64,000 bases of DNA. Origin: Vulcanimicrobiota bacterium. Lineage in GTDB: Bacteria > Vulcanimicrobiota > Vulcanimicrobiia > Vulcanimicrobiales > Vulcanimicrobiaceae. The stretch is taken from assembly GCA_019232905.1 (NCBI GenBank), contig JAFANA010000008.1, positions 1 through 64,000 of the forward strand, in the 5' to 3' direction. The position numbers and the translations under genes are program-made. The notes beneath the pieces were generated by a model. The model was not told the DNA's origin and did not search any database. It worked only from the letters and a program-made list of their open reading frames with translations. Of this stretch, positions 54,239 to 63,732 are shown one piece after another. The first letter of the stretch is position 1, and each line of letters starts with the position of its first letter.

Positions 54239-55680
54239 AACGGGCGCGCGTTGCGCCGGCAATCCCAGCAAAGTTCCAGCTGATGGATTTCGCGCAGTCG
54301 CCTGATCTTTAGCTCCGTTCCACAACGGTCGCACTGTTCCGGGCGGCCACGTTCGATTGCGGCAATAAGTGCCGGATAGTGATGCTGCAGCGGCGCGTAC
54401 ATCGGATCGACGACGGTCAGAAACAATCCCGGCTCTCGCGTATGCAGCGCGTGCTCGAGCGTTGCGGCTGCGCCCGCATGGTCATTCATCGCCAGTTGCA
54501 CGGCACAGAGTGACACGTGCGAGGGAATTGTGGCCGTACGAAGCGTCGACATCGCCCGGCGCGCCCCCGCCGTGTCGCCGCGTTTCGCCGCAACGTATCC
54601 GCGCGCGGCAATGACGCGAGTCGACATGTCGGAGCCGCCGATCATGGCGAACGTCTCGTCAGCTTTTCGGAACTCACCCTGCATCGCATAGGCGCAGCCG
54701 TCGTAAAAAATTGCCATCGCGTGATTGTCGTCGAGCGCGCGTGCCGTTTCGAAGGCATGGTGCGCCTCGTCATATCGGCGCGCCATGTAGAGTGCGGTGC
54801 CGAAGAGAGCAGTGGAGTGCGACGATGCCGGAGCCGCCGTCACCGCGAGATCTGCCTGCGTCAATGCGGCAATATAGTCGCGGCGCGAGAGACGCTCCCA
54901 TACCGCGGCGCTGTGTGCGACCGATCCGTTCGGGCGGAGTAGAATGGCGCGCTCGGCTGCTAACCGCGCATCGCTGCGATTCGCGTTGAAGAAGAGCAGC
55001 AGGGTGCTCAGCGTTGCGAACGCGCGCGACGACGACGGATCGATCGTGATGACCCGTTCGATCAAGGTTCGCGCGCGCCAATATGCGTGCAAGGGCGGAT
55101 AAAATAGGCGAACGCCGGCATTGCAGTATGCGCTCGCGAGGGTTTCGAGCGCCGGCACGTACTCGGGCTCGTCCTCGCAGGCGCGTTCCAATAATTCGAT
55201 CGCCTGCAGAATGGCACTCTCACTGCGCTGCCGATAGAGCGAGACCGCTTTTTGAAAGAGTGAAAACGCCGGGCGCAGCGCGTCGGGACGATGCTTGTGT
55301 GCGTCGATCGGCGATTCGCCCGCCAGCCGGAAACCGCGCTCGGGAACCGTTTCGATATACGCCGACGAGTCATACCGTGCCAGTGTTTGACGAAGGCGGT
55401 ACACGGTTTGATTGAGTGCCGCGTCGCTCGCGGAGCCCATCCACAAGCGCTCGATGATCTCGTCGCGTGTTGCGATCTCCGGCCGCCGCTCACCGAGGAC
55501 GGCGAGAAATTCGGCCTCTTTCGGCTTCAGGGTAACGGGAAGCCCGTCATACCACAGCTTGCGCTGCGTAAGATGAAAGATGAAGCGTCCGAACGAGACC
55601 TGCGTATACAACGTATAAGCGACGAACGGCCCGCGAAAAGTGTGACAATTTTCGAGAGATCGGCTAACACGATATAACAT
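54196..55680 (-). CDS. OmpR/CadC-type winged-helix regulator with TPR region and C-terminal Cys4 motif
   Basis: FHLTQRKLWYDGLPVTLKPKEAEFLAVLGERRPEIATRDEIIERLW...NQTVYRLRQTL...YIETVPERGFRLAG wHTH; C-terminal CDRCGTELKIRRLREIHQLELCWDC. Confidence 0.78.
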   Translation of the reverse strand: MLYRVSRSLENCHTFRGPFVAYTLYTQVSFGRFIFHLTQRKLWYDGLPVTLKPKEAEFLAVLGERRPEIATRDEIIERLWMGSASDAALNQTVYRLRQTLARYDSSAYIETVPERGFRLAGESPIDAHKHRPDALRPAFSLFQKAVSLYRQRSESAILQAIELLERACEDEPEYVPALETLASAYCNAGVRLFYPPLHAYWRARTLIERVITIDPSSSRAFATLSTLLLFFNANRSDARLAAERAILLRPNGSVAHSAAVWERLSRRDYIAALTQADLAVTAAPASSHSTALFGTALYMARRYDEAHHAFETARALDDNHAMAIFYDGCAYAMQGEFRKADETFAMIGGSDMSTRVIAARGYVAAKRGDTAGARRAMSTLRTATIPSHVSLCAVQLAMNDHAGAAATLEHALHTREPGLFLTVVDPMYAPLQHHYPALIAAIERGRPEQCDRCGTELKIRRLREIHQLELCWDCRRNARPFYLDGISHDSKATS

Positions 55681-55744
55681 TGCGTTGCCGCTCAGAATCT
55701 GTTAAGGAACGTTATGCGCACCGATTAGACTTGCAGCAAGTCGT

Positions 55745-56107
55745 CTAACTCCGATTCTCGGTCGTATCGATAACAGCCGTGCGGTCTCCTTGCGCACCTG
55801 AAACATAAGCGAATCGACCGAAGTCAACGATGTCTTTGCGAACACGATAGTTTCGCGTGTCAATTTTCGCATCAACGACCGACACAACGTCGTTGAGCGT
55901 ATCCACACGCGGCGAGCCATGAGGCAAATAAATCCGACACACACAAGGCCTGGGCGGCACCGTAGCGGCGGATAGCACTCCATCCCTTTCCGGACGCACT
56001 GACCACCGCTGCCCGTACCGGTAAGAGAGACCTTCTGCGGGCTGCGTTGGTACAGCGACCGCGTTTGCGCCGCCTTCGATCGATACTGTTTCATACGCGC
56101 GCTCCAA
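55745..56107 (-). CDS. Hypothetical protein
   Basis: 120-aa ORF between two regulator genes with protein-like composition; no family recognised. Confidence 0.3.
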   Translation of the reverse strand: MERAYETVSIEGGANAVAVPTQPAEGLSYRYGQRWSVRPERDGVLSAATVPPRPCVCRIYLPHGSPRVDTLNDVVSVVDAKIDTRNYRVRKDIVDFGRFAYVSGAQGDRTAVIDTTENRS

Positions 56108-56186
56108 TGCGATACGGACGCATCGGCAGCTGCTGCGTGGTATTGCGAGCGGACACGGCCGTCGACTGACGCCGTATGGTGATATC

Positions 56187-56778
56187 CTAGCTCTTTGAAA
56201 GGTCTGGGAACAATCGATCCTTAGTCGAGGTGGCGAGATTTACAAGTGTTTTGACCGCCGATAGCGCAGCCTTTGCCGGTGCAAGATCGCCGCGTTTTGT
56301 ACCCGATGCCATTGCTCCGTCAAAGAGCACGTCGAGTTGTTCCGAGAGAAGAGCCGGATCCGCTGCACCCGCTCGTTCGGCCATCTCGTAAAACCATCCG
56401 CGCCGCTTCTCGATGCGGCGTTCGATGATTTGTCGTGCGGGATGACCGCGCTCGATCAGCTCTGCGGTGAAAATAATGTATGGACAGCCGCGGTATTTCG
56501 AGCTCGTCAAAAACTCGCCGAGCATCTCAAACGCACCGATGATGCGTTCGATCGGCGCGCCTTCGCGCGGAAATTCGACGAGCGGCGCGACGCGAAGCGC
56601 GGCTGCGATCAGCTGATCCTTTGACGGATAATGGTGATACAGCGTGCGTTTGGTAATCTGCGCTTTATCAGCGATCCGGTCCACGCCGACCGCGTGGATG
56701 CCCTCTTCGTAGAAAAGCTGTGCCGCCACGTGCGCGATGTGCGCTTTCAGTTCGGAGCGTTTGATCGCCAGATCCATG
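56187..56778 (-). CDS. TetR-family transcriptional regulator
   Basis: AHIAHVAAQLFYEEGIHAVGVDRIADKAQITKRTLYHHYPSKDQLIAAAL. Confidence 0.92.
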
Positions 56779-56800
56779 GAAGAGCGTTCAGTGCTCGAAG

Positions 56801-56841
56801 TACACCGGCCTGTGTACTTTTCGTACACAGGCCTGTCTACC
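56801..56841. promoter_or_regulatory. Two tandem palindromic operator candidates for the TetR regulator
   Basis: GTACACCGGCCTGTGTAC (56801-56818) and GTACACAGGCCTGTCTAC (56824-56841) between divergent tetR and dehydrogenase genes. Confidence 0.75.
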
Positions 56842-56863
56842 GCGCGGATGGGAAGGCCGGGCC

Positions 56864-57754
56864 ATGATGATTGGGTTCATTGGTTTGGGCGTCATGGGCG
56901 AGCCGATGGCGCGGAATCTTCTACGTTCTGCCGTGCCGCTTGTCGTGTGGAATCGTTCGATCGACAAATGCAAGGCAATCGAAGGGGCAGGTGCATCCGT
57001 CGCTACCAGCGCTCGCGAGATCTTTGCTCGGGCTGGAATCGTGATCTTGATGCTCGCCGACGAAACGGCAATCGATAGCGTACTCGATCGCGACGGTGAT
57101 GCCTTCGTGTCGAACGTCGCGGGCCGGACGATCGTGCAGATGGGGACCGTATCGGCCGAGTTTTCTGCTAATCTCGAAGCCGATATCGTGCGCGCCGGCG
57201 GATCTTACGTCGAAGCGCCGGTTTCCGGATCGCGCAAACCAGCCGAAGACGCGCAGCTCGTTGCGATGATTGCCGGTGCGCCGCGTGCCGTCGAACGAGC
57301 GTTGCCACTGCTGAACGTGATGTGCCGCGATGCAATTCGCTGCGGTGAGGTTCCCAATGCATCGCTCATGAAATTTGCCGTGAATCTCTTCCTGATCACC
57401 ATGGTGACGGGGCTAGCGGAGGCCGTACAGTTTGCGCGGCAGCAGCGGCTGGACATGGAAGCATTTCGCGCCGTACTCGATGCCGGACCGATGGCGAGCG
57501 CCGTCTCTCGCGGGAAACTCGCGAAATTGATCTCCGGGGATTGTTCCGTCCAGGCCGCGGTTTTTGACGTCTTGAAAAACAATCGCCTGATCGCGGAGTC
57601 TGCGCGGCGTGCCGGAATTGCAGCGCCGCTGCTGGACGTTTGTTACGAACTTTTTCGCGAGACGTACGACTTAGGCTTTGCGGACGACGATATGATCGCG
57701 GTTATTCGCGCGATCGAAGCGCGACGCGCGTCTGCGCCAGAAGCGATTCGATAA
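56864..57754 (+). CDS. NAD(P)-dependent 3-hydroxyisobutyrate dehydrogenase-family oxidoreductase
   Basis: MMIGFIGLGVMGEPMARNLLRSAVPLVVWNRS; YVEAPVSGSRKPAEDAQLVAMIAG; LMKFAVNLFLI. Confidence 0.9.
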   Translation: MMIGFIGLGVMGEPMARNLLRSAVPLVVWNRSIDKCKAIEGAGASVATSAREIFARAGIVILMLADETAIDSVLDRDGDAFVSNVAGRTIVQMGTVSAEFSANLEADIVRAGGSYVEAPVSGSRKPAEDAQLVAMIAGAPRAVERALPLLNVMCRDAIRCGEVPNASLMKFAVNLFLITMVTGLAEAVQFARQQRLDMEAFRAVLDAGPMASAVSRGKLAKLISGDCSVQAAVFDVLKNNRLIAESARRAGIAAPLLDVCYELFRETYDLGFADDDMIAVIRAIEARRASAPEAIR

Positions 57755-58754
57755 TCTCCGCGGCGGAAGCTTCCCGCGCGAGCGGAAATGCTTGTCCCGC
57801 CCAGAGCGAAAGAAACTCGGAGCGTCCTTGCGAGGCTGCAGCATTGCGAATATCGCGCGTCATCGTGTTTTGATGCGGGTATGGGGCGCGCTCGCGCGGA
57901 TCGGCGAGTTCGCGAGTAACGCGATTTGCAATGCCGCGCGCCGGCTTGCCGGAGAACGCTTCAGTGATGATCGTATCTGAGGCGGATGCGTGCTTCAACA
58001 CGTCCCGATACGCAGTCGCGGTTCCCGCTTCGTCTGCGAGTAAGAATGCCGTGCCGAGTTGTGCCGCACATGCTCCGAGCAGCAAGACGGCCGCAATGCC
58101 GTCTCCATCGGCAATGCCACCCGCAGCGATAACCGGTATTGAAACCGCCTTGACGACTTGCGGCACGAGCGCGAGGGTTCCAATAAGCGGCAGCACCTCA
58201 TAATGCAGAAACGTGCCGCGATGACCTCCGGCTTCCGCTCCCTGCACGCAGACGGCTTCAATGCCTGCGCGTTCCAGCGCGACGGCTTCTTCGACGGTCG
58301 TCGCGGTCCCGATCGTGTAGATCCCCGCCGCCTTCAGTTCCGCAATGACGGCATCGGACGGAATGCCAAGTGTAAAACTGAACGCTTGCGGGCGTGTTTC
58401 CAGCACGACGCGCATCTGTTCGTCGTGATACAGCGGCGGTGACTGCGGTACTTCCGGCCGCGGAACGCCGAGTTCGTCGCGATAGACGTGAAGCCGCTGA
58501 TGCGCGCGCGAAAGGTGGTCCGCATCGACCGGCGGCGGGTCATTGTTCATGAAGAGGTTGAGACCGAACGGTTTATCCGTCAGCGTACGTAAACGCGCGA
58601 TGTCGCGGCGCATGCGCTCGGGATCGCTGTACTGACACGCGAGAGAACCGAATGCGCGCGCGTTGCAGGCCGCAGCCGTCAGTTCGACCGTTCCGGGTCC
58701 GCCGAGCGGAGCAAGAACGATCGGCGACTCAAAAAATGGAACCGTTCGTTTCAT
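57702..58754 (-). CDS. Nitronate monooxygenase-family (2-nitropropane dioxygenase-like) flavoprotein
   Basis: Start at MKRTVPFFESPIVLAPLGGPGTVELTAAACNARAFGSL; GIEAVCVQGAEAGGHRGTF; IPVIAAGGIADGDGIAAVLLLGACAAQLGTAFL. Confidence 0.88.
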   Translation of the reverse strand: MKRTVPFFESPIVLAPLGGPGTVELTAAACNARAFGSLACQYSDPERMRRDIARLRTLTDKPFGLNLFMNNDPPPVDADHLSRAHQRLHVYRDELGVPRPEVPQSPPLYHDEQMRVVLETRPQAFSFTLGIPSDAVIAELKAAGIYTIGTATTVEEAVALERAGIEAVCVQGAEAGGHRGTFLHYEVLPLIGTLALVPQVVKAVSIPVIAAGGIADGDGIAAVLLLGACAAQLGTAFLLADEAGTATAYRDVLKHASASDTIITEAFSGKPARGIANRVTRELADPRERAPYPHQNTMTRDIRNAAASQGRSEFLSLWAGQAFPLAREASAAEIIESLLAQTRVALRSRE

Positions 58755-59905
58755 TGGACTTCCCTTTGGCGAAACGTGATCGCAATGCATGCGCTCGCGA
58801 GCACGAGTAAACCCGTAGCGGCGATGAATGCGGGACCGTATGAGTGAAGCGATGCATATAAAAGACCGGTGAATGCCGGGCCAAGCACTTGACCGATGCC
58901 GAAGATCGCCGTCGCCTGACCGATACGCCGGCTGCTTTGATGCGGCTCGAGATCGCGCACGATGCCGATTGCCAGCATTGAAACCGCCATGAACGACGCG
59001 CCGAGACTGAACGAAGCGACCAGCGCGGGGAGGAGTCCGTTGCCGCTTACCGGCGCAGCGCACGATACGGCGAGCAGTAGTAATGCTGCGCTCAGTGTCG
59101 CGCCTTTTCCGAACCGCGTAGAGAGCGGTCCCCAGAGGAACGTCGTCGCGCATGCAAAGACGCCGACGACGATCCACGTTGCAAAAGCGTAAGCACGCAA
59201 CGCCGGCGCACTCGCGACCAGTACGACGAGAAACGTTGCCGGTATGACGTATGCAAATCCCGCGATGCCATAGCATGCCAAAACGATCGCGCCGCGTACG
59301 CTCAGGCGAGAGGGCGCCGCACTGAGATGGGTTACGTTCGAAGAAGGAAGCTCGATCAGCAATGCAGCGGTCACTATTGAAAGCACTACCGCGATCGCAG
59401 TCGTTACGATCCAGCCGGTCGTCCAGTCCGGTGATATGCGGTAGGCAATCGGAATGACGATACCGGTCAGCGCAATACCGGCGCCGACGGATGAAAAGAG
59501 CGCGGTCGCGTGCGGGGTGTGGCGAAGATCGAGAACAAGACTCGATGCAAGTACGAAGACGAATGCGCTCGCGACTCCCGAGACGAAGCGCGCCAGCGAC
59601 CAAAGCGTGCCGGCGTTCGGAACGGCCATTAGCGCGAGCGTAACCACAATTGCAGCTAGCGACCACTTCAGCGCACCAGTGCGATGCCTGTGCGCCCAGT
59701 GCGTCGACGCAAGTACGGCGCCGGCAAGGTATCCGAGCAGATTCACCGAGGCTAGCAATGCGCCGAACTCATGACTCAAGGCGTGTTGCTCGATCATCAC
59801 CGGCAGAATCGGCGTATACGCGAATCGTGAAATCGACATCGCGACGACGAGCGCGCTCATCGCCGCCACTGTCGTGCGCACCGGGCGTGATGCAATCGCG
59901 ACCAT
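58751..59905 (-). CDS. MFS transporter (YbfB/YjiJ-like)
   Basis: MSISRFAYTPILPVMIEQHALSHEFGALLASVNLLGYLAGAVLAS and about 12 TM helices. Confidence 0.82.
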   Translation of the reverse strand: MVAIASRPVRTTVAAMSALVVAMSISRFAYTPILPVMIEQHALSHEFGALLASVNLLGYLAGAVLASTHWAHRHRTGALKWSLAAIVVTLALMAVPNAGTLWSLARFVSGVASAFVFVLASSLVLDLRHTPHATALFSSVGAGIALTGIVIPIAYRISPDWTTGWIVTTAIAVVLSIVTAALLIELPSSNVTHLSAAPSRLSVRGAIVLACYGIAGFAYVIPATFLVVLVASAPALRAYAFATWIVVGVFACATTFLWGPLSTRFGKGATLSAALLLLAVSCAAPVSGNGLLPALVASFSLGASFMAVSMLAIGIVRDLEPHQSSRRIGQATAIFGIGQVLGPAFTGLLYASLHSYGPAFIAATGLLVLASACIAITFRQREVQ

Positions 59906-59961
59906 GTGCCGCGTATCGTACACCCGGCACGTGCGCGGGCGTACGACATAAGATGGAAAAA

Positions 59962-60090
59962 TCAGCGCGTTATGCGCGGTCCCCATCCGCCGAACAGATT
60001 GAAGTCACGCCGTTCGCTCTCGACGACGCGGGAGCGGCGAGTTTCGAGGATCGTTTCGGGAGACGGGTTCTTCGGGGAGGCCGTGTACAT
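59962..60090 (-). CDS. Possible 42-aa small peptide gene
   Basis: MYTASPKNPSPETILETRRSRVVESERRDFNLFGGWGPRITR with AAGGA SD 7 nt upstream; not in the supplied ORF track. Confidence 0.3.
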   Translation of the reverse strand: MYTASPKNPSPETILETRRSRVVESERRDFNLFGGWGPRITR

Positions 60091-60290
60091 TTGAATTCCT
60101 TTGAGACGGACGTAAAGCACAATCGCTTACGTGACGATCCTCGCAGAACGTGAGGGGAGGGAACACCAACACCCACATAACCCGGCCACATAGTTCAAAT
60201 GCAGGCAATGCGGCTCGCTCGGCGGTTAGGCGTCCAACTTCAAAAGCCGACCTTCATCATCAATTCATACTTTGTCGACACCATGAGCCA

Positions 60291-62678
60291 ATGATCTCCG
60301 CGAAGCCCGCCGGGAGCACGCGCTTCGGCGAATTGCTGCGGGAGTTACGCGTCGCACAAGGCCTTTCTCAAGAGGAACTCGCTGAACGCGCTGCCATGAG
60401 CGTGAACGGCATCAGCGCGCTGGAGCGCGGCGCGAATCAGTCTCCACAGCGTAAGACTCTCGAATTGCTCGTCCACGCACTGGACCTTCGACTAGAAGAT
60501 AAAGAGGCGCTCGAAGCTGCCGCATCCCGTCCTTCACGTCCGCGAGCGACATCCCAAGCGACGCGCGCCCTTGACCGCCTTCCGCGATCGTTTACGCCGC
60601 TCATAGGACGTGACGATGACGTGCGAGCGGTGATCGAGCTCGTCGAGAAAACAGCGCTCGTCACGCTTGCCGGGCCAGGCGGCATCGGTAAGACGCGACT
60701 CGCGTTGCATGTTGCAGAAGTGCTATCCGAGTCTTTTCCAGGGGGCGCCCGATTTGCTGACCTTGCAGCACTGCGCGATGCGGAATCGGTTGCGTGCGCG
60801 ATCGCGTCTCATGCTGACGCGATGCTCGGTGAGGCGGGACTGCTCGTCGTAGACAACTGCGAGCACGTTAGCGCTGCCGCGATGCACCAAGTTGCGCAGA
60901 CGCTTCAGGCCTATCCCGAACTGCACGTTCTTGCAACGAGCCGGCAGCCGTTGGATATCCCCGGAGAGCAGCTCTATCGCCTCTCGCCGCTCTCACCCGG
61001 GGCTGCGGTCGAACTTTTCGCCGAACGCGCGCGTCGCGGGAGCGGCGCTTTTGCCGTAACGCCCGAGAACCGGGAAGCAATAGCGCGCATATGCATGCGG
61101 CTGGATGGTATAGCGCTTGCCATCGAACTTGCTGCGGCGCGGATGAAACTGCTTACGCTCGAGCAGCTCGAAGCACGTCTCGCCGAGCGTTTTCAGCTAC
61201 TAACCGGCGGAAGCGACCTGATGCTGCCGCGCCACCAGACGATGCGCGCAACGATCGATTGGAGCTACGAACTTCTCACGGTGCGCGAGCAGTACACGCT
61301 CACCTCGCTCGCTGTGTTTCCAGGCAGTTTCTCACTGGACGCGGCCCTCGCCGTTTGTGCGAACCCGGCAGCGGGTGAGTGGACGCTTATCGATTCCGTG
61401 CAGTCGCTGGTGGATAAATCCTTACTCACTCGCGGCGTTGCCGGAGACCTTACGCGATATCGCATGCTTGAAACAACGCGCGCGTATATCTCGGAGCGTT
61501 CACCCGATACTGAGGAAACGCGGCGCTTGCGCGACCGGCACCTTGCCTATTATGTCTGTGCGGCCGAAAAGGCCAAAGCCGGCCTCCCTACCGCACCATC
61601 GACGGCAGCGTGGGCACGCGCTCTCGAAGTTGATTTTGAAAACTTTCTCTCGGCGGTCGATTGGGCGTTTGCGAATGAATGCGACAAAGCCGCTGGTGCG
61701 ACGATCCTGTGCGCGTTGCAAGAGTTCTGGATCGTGCAAGGCTTCGCTGCGGAGGCCGCACGCCGCGCGCAAGAGGCGTTGCAGATCGATCGCGAGCTTC
61801 CGCAAATAGTGTCTGCTCAACTTTGGCTGACGCTGGCGCGTATGCGCCAAGAGCTATTCGTTCATCCGGAACAAACACTGGAAGCCGCGCGCCGCGCCGA
61901 GGAAGTATTCAGCGGAGCCGCGGAGCGCGACGGCGTTGCCCTCGCGTTGCGCCAGCAAGCAGCAGCGCACATGCGGCTCGGTGCCTACGAAGACGCTTGC
62001 GCCGAATTCGAACGGTCGATCGCGATCTATCGTGAGCTCGGCGACGAGCGAATGGTCGCGCGCGGACTCGGTTATATCGCAAGCCTTTGGCAATTGCAGG
62101 GTTCATACGAGCGGGCGCGAGGAACTCTGATGGACGTTCTCGACTTCGCGCGTTCCACGGGTGACGATCGAATGATTCCGACCGTCATCATGAACCTTGC
62201 CGAGTCCGAGTTCGCACTCGGCGAAGCGCAGAGCGCAGCCGATCGGGCTAGTGAAAATCTCTCGAGTGACATGCTTCGCAAAAGCTGCGACATGTTGGCG
62301 ACGCAGGAATCGAATCTGTCCGCATATCTGCTCGCACTCGGACGGTCTGCGGACGCGCGCGAGATGGCGCTGCGTTCGATCGATGACGCAAACGGATCTT
62401 TTCTGGCCGTTCCGCTGCAGCATTTTGCTGCGACGCTTGCGGATTCGCACGCCAAGACTGCGGCACGCATCTTGGGGTACGTCGAGCGGGTGTTCGACGA
62501 TACCGCGTTCTCGCGAGAAAACACGGAACGCTACACCTACGAGCGGCTCATTGCCGGTCTCCACAACGCCATGGACGAAGCGAGCTTGGGCTCGTGCCTG
62601 CGCGAAGGCGCGAACCTGAGCGCGGAGCAAGTGCTGCATCTTGCTCGTGAAGCTGCGGCCGGCCATTCGTGTGAGTAG
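60291..62678 (+). CDS. XRE-type HTH regulator with NB-ARC-like ATPase and TPR region
   Basis: FGELLRELRVAQGLSQEELAERAAMSVNGISALERG; LVTLAGPGGIGKTRLALHVAEVL; LLVVDNCEHV; VLATSRQPLDIPGEQLYRLSPL; C-terminal helical repeats. Confidence 0.9.
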   Translation: MISAKPAGSTRFGELLRELRVAQGLSQEELAERAAMSVNGISALERGANQSPQRKTLELLVHALDLRLEDKEALEAAASRPSRPRATSQATRALDRLPRSFTPLIGRDDDVRAVIELVEKTALVTLAGPGGIGKTRLALHVAEVLSESFPGGARFADLAALRDAESVACAIASHADAMLGEAGLLVVDNCEHVSAAAMHQVAQTLQAYPELHVLATSRQPLDIPGEQLYRLSPLSPGAAVELFAERARRGSGAFAVTPENREAIARICMRLDGIALAIELAAARMKLLTLEQLEARLAERFQLLTGGSDLMLPRHQTMRATIDWSYELLTVREQYTLTSLAVFPGSFSLDAALAVCANPAAGEWTLIDSVQSLVDKSLLTRGVAGDLTRYRMLETTRAYISERSPDTEETRRLRDRHLAYYVCAAEKAKAGLPTAPSTAAWARALEVDFENFLSAVDWAFANECDKAAGATILCALQEFWIVQGFAAEAARRAQEALQIDRELPQIVSAQLWLTLARMRQELFVHPEQTLEAARRAEEVFSGAAERDGVALALRQQAAAHMRLGAYEDACAEFERSIAIYRELGDERMVARGLGYIASLWQLQGSYERARGTLMDVLDFARSTGDDRMIPTVIMNLAESEFALGEAQSAADRASENLSSDMLRKSCDMLATQESNLSAYLLALGRSADAREMALRSIDDANGSFLAVPLQHFAATLADSHAKTAARILGYVERVFDDTAFSRENTERYTYERLIAGLHNAMDEASLGSCLREGANLSAEQVLHLAREAAAGHSCE

Positions 62679-62727
62679 CTTATGTGAGTGTTGGTGTCGG
62701 CGCGGCCGCCGCTCCGGCATCATTGCG

Positions 62728-63036
62728 GTATGCTGTCTACCGCAAATCTCTTCAGCGTCCGCAGTTTGGACGATGCCGCTCGCGAAAACGCGTTGCGCTT
62801 CGTCGCTTCCTGGAGTCCCGACGACGTCTACGACCGGTTCGGCTCCGTAGGAATCGGCGGTCGCGAATGGCTCGCTGCTGAACTGTCGCGACGTGCGCGA
62901 CCGGCACTCGTCGCCGTCGACGACGCTCGTCGCGGAATGCGCCGCGGGCCATAGAGCGGCGGTTGCACTGTTGTCGGCGTGCCTGTTCGAGCGCACCGAT
63001 GCCGGATTCGGCGAACTTATTTGGCACTACGAGTGA
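62728..63036 (+). pseudogene. Possible degenerate GNAT-like acetyltransferase remnant
   Basis: Short reading frame LRFVASWSPDDVYDRFGSVGIGGREWLAAELSRRARPALVAVDDARRG then frame break; continuation in another frame (HRAAVALLSACLFERTDAGFGELIWHYE). Confidence 0.3.
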
Positions 63037-63046
63037 AAGGAAAAAT

Positions 63047-63295
63047 ATGCCTCGCTTTATGGACATTCATCACAAAGTCGACGGGTTAACCGCGGACGCG
63101 GTCATGCACGCGCACGAAGCCGACCTAAAAACCCAGAATAAATACGGGGTCGAGTACCTGAAGTATTGGTTCGACGAAGGGAGCGGCAAGGTGTTCTGCC
63201 TCATCGACGCCCCGAATGCAGAGGCCGCTGCCAAGGTGCACCGTGAAGCGCATGGGCTCGAAGCCGACGAGATCGTCGAAGTTCGAGAAGGCTAG
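63047..63295 (+). CDS. DUF4242-like (nickel-binding SCO4226-type) small protein
   Basis: MPRFMDIHHKVDGLTADAVMHAHEADLKTQNKYGVEYLKYWFDEGSGKVFCLIDAPNAEAAAKVHREAHGLEADEIVEV; GAAAGGA SD. Confidence 0.8.
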   Translation: MPRFMDIHHKVDGLTADAVMHAHEADLKTQNKYGVEYLKYWFDEGSGKVFCLIDAPNAEAAAKVHREAHGLEADEIVEVREG

Positions 63296-63699
63296 TCGAA
63301 CGTAATTCCCGCATCTTGGACTTCGCGATACGGTAAGAGCCATACCATCGACTCGTCGTGCAAGTCCACAACTTGAACGCGATTGCCGAACGGATCGCGG
63401 AAGTCGCAGCGAAACGGCGGGATCAATTCGATGCCGTACTTCTTGGTCAGCTTCTCTCGCACCGCATTGAGTTGCGCACGATCGCGGACCATCAATCCGA
63501 AGTGTCGTACGCCTGCCGTCTGCACCCGGTCGACTTTGAACATCGCCAAGAATTGATGATCGCCTAGTCGGAAAAAGGCGTCACCCTCGCCTTCATCCAT
63601 CTTCTCGAGGTTGAAAACGTCTTGGTAAAAGGCAACCGCGCGCTCGACGTCGTCAACCTCGATCGCGATGTGGTTGCAGCCATAAACATGTACGCTCAT
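63292..63699 (-). CDS. VOC/glyoxalase family protein
   Basis: CNHIAIEVDDVERAVAFYQDVFNLEK...FRCDFRDPFGNRVQVVDLHD. Confidence 0.88.
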   Translation of the reverse strand: MSVHVYGCNHIAIEVDDVERAVAFYQDVFNLEKMDEGEGDAFFRLGDHQFLAMFKVDRVQTAGVRHFGLMVRDRAQLNAVREKLTKKYGIELIPPFRCDFRDPFGNRVQVVDLHDESMVWLLPYREVQDAGITFD

Positions 63700-63732
63700 A
63701 TATCGAGCGTATACCCTCGACTGCGCTTGAGG

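Noticed and set aside
59059-59666. N-terminal 300 aa of the supplied ORF 57702-59666
   Set aside because: The upstream part is an out-of-frame read of the MFS gene; the real protein starts at MKRTVPFFESP (58754).
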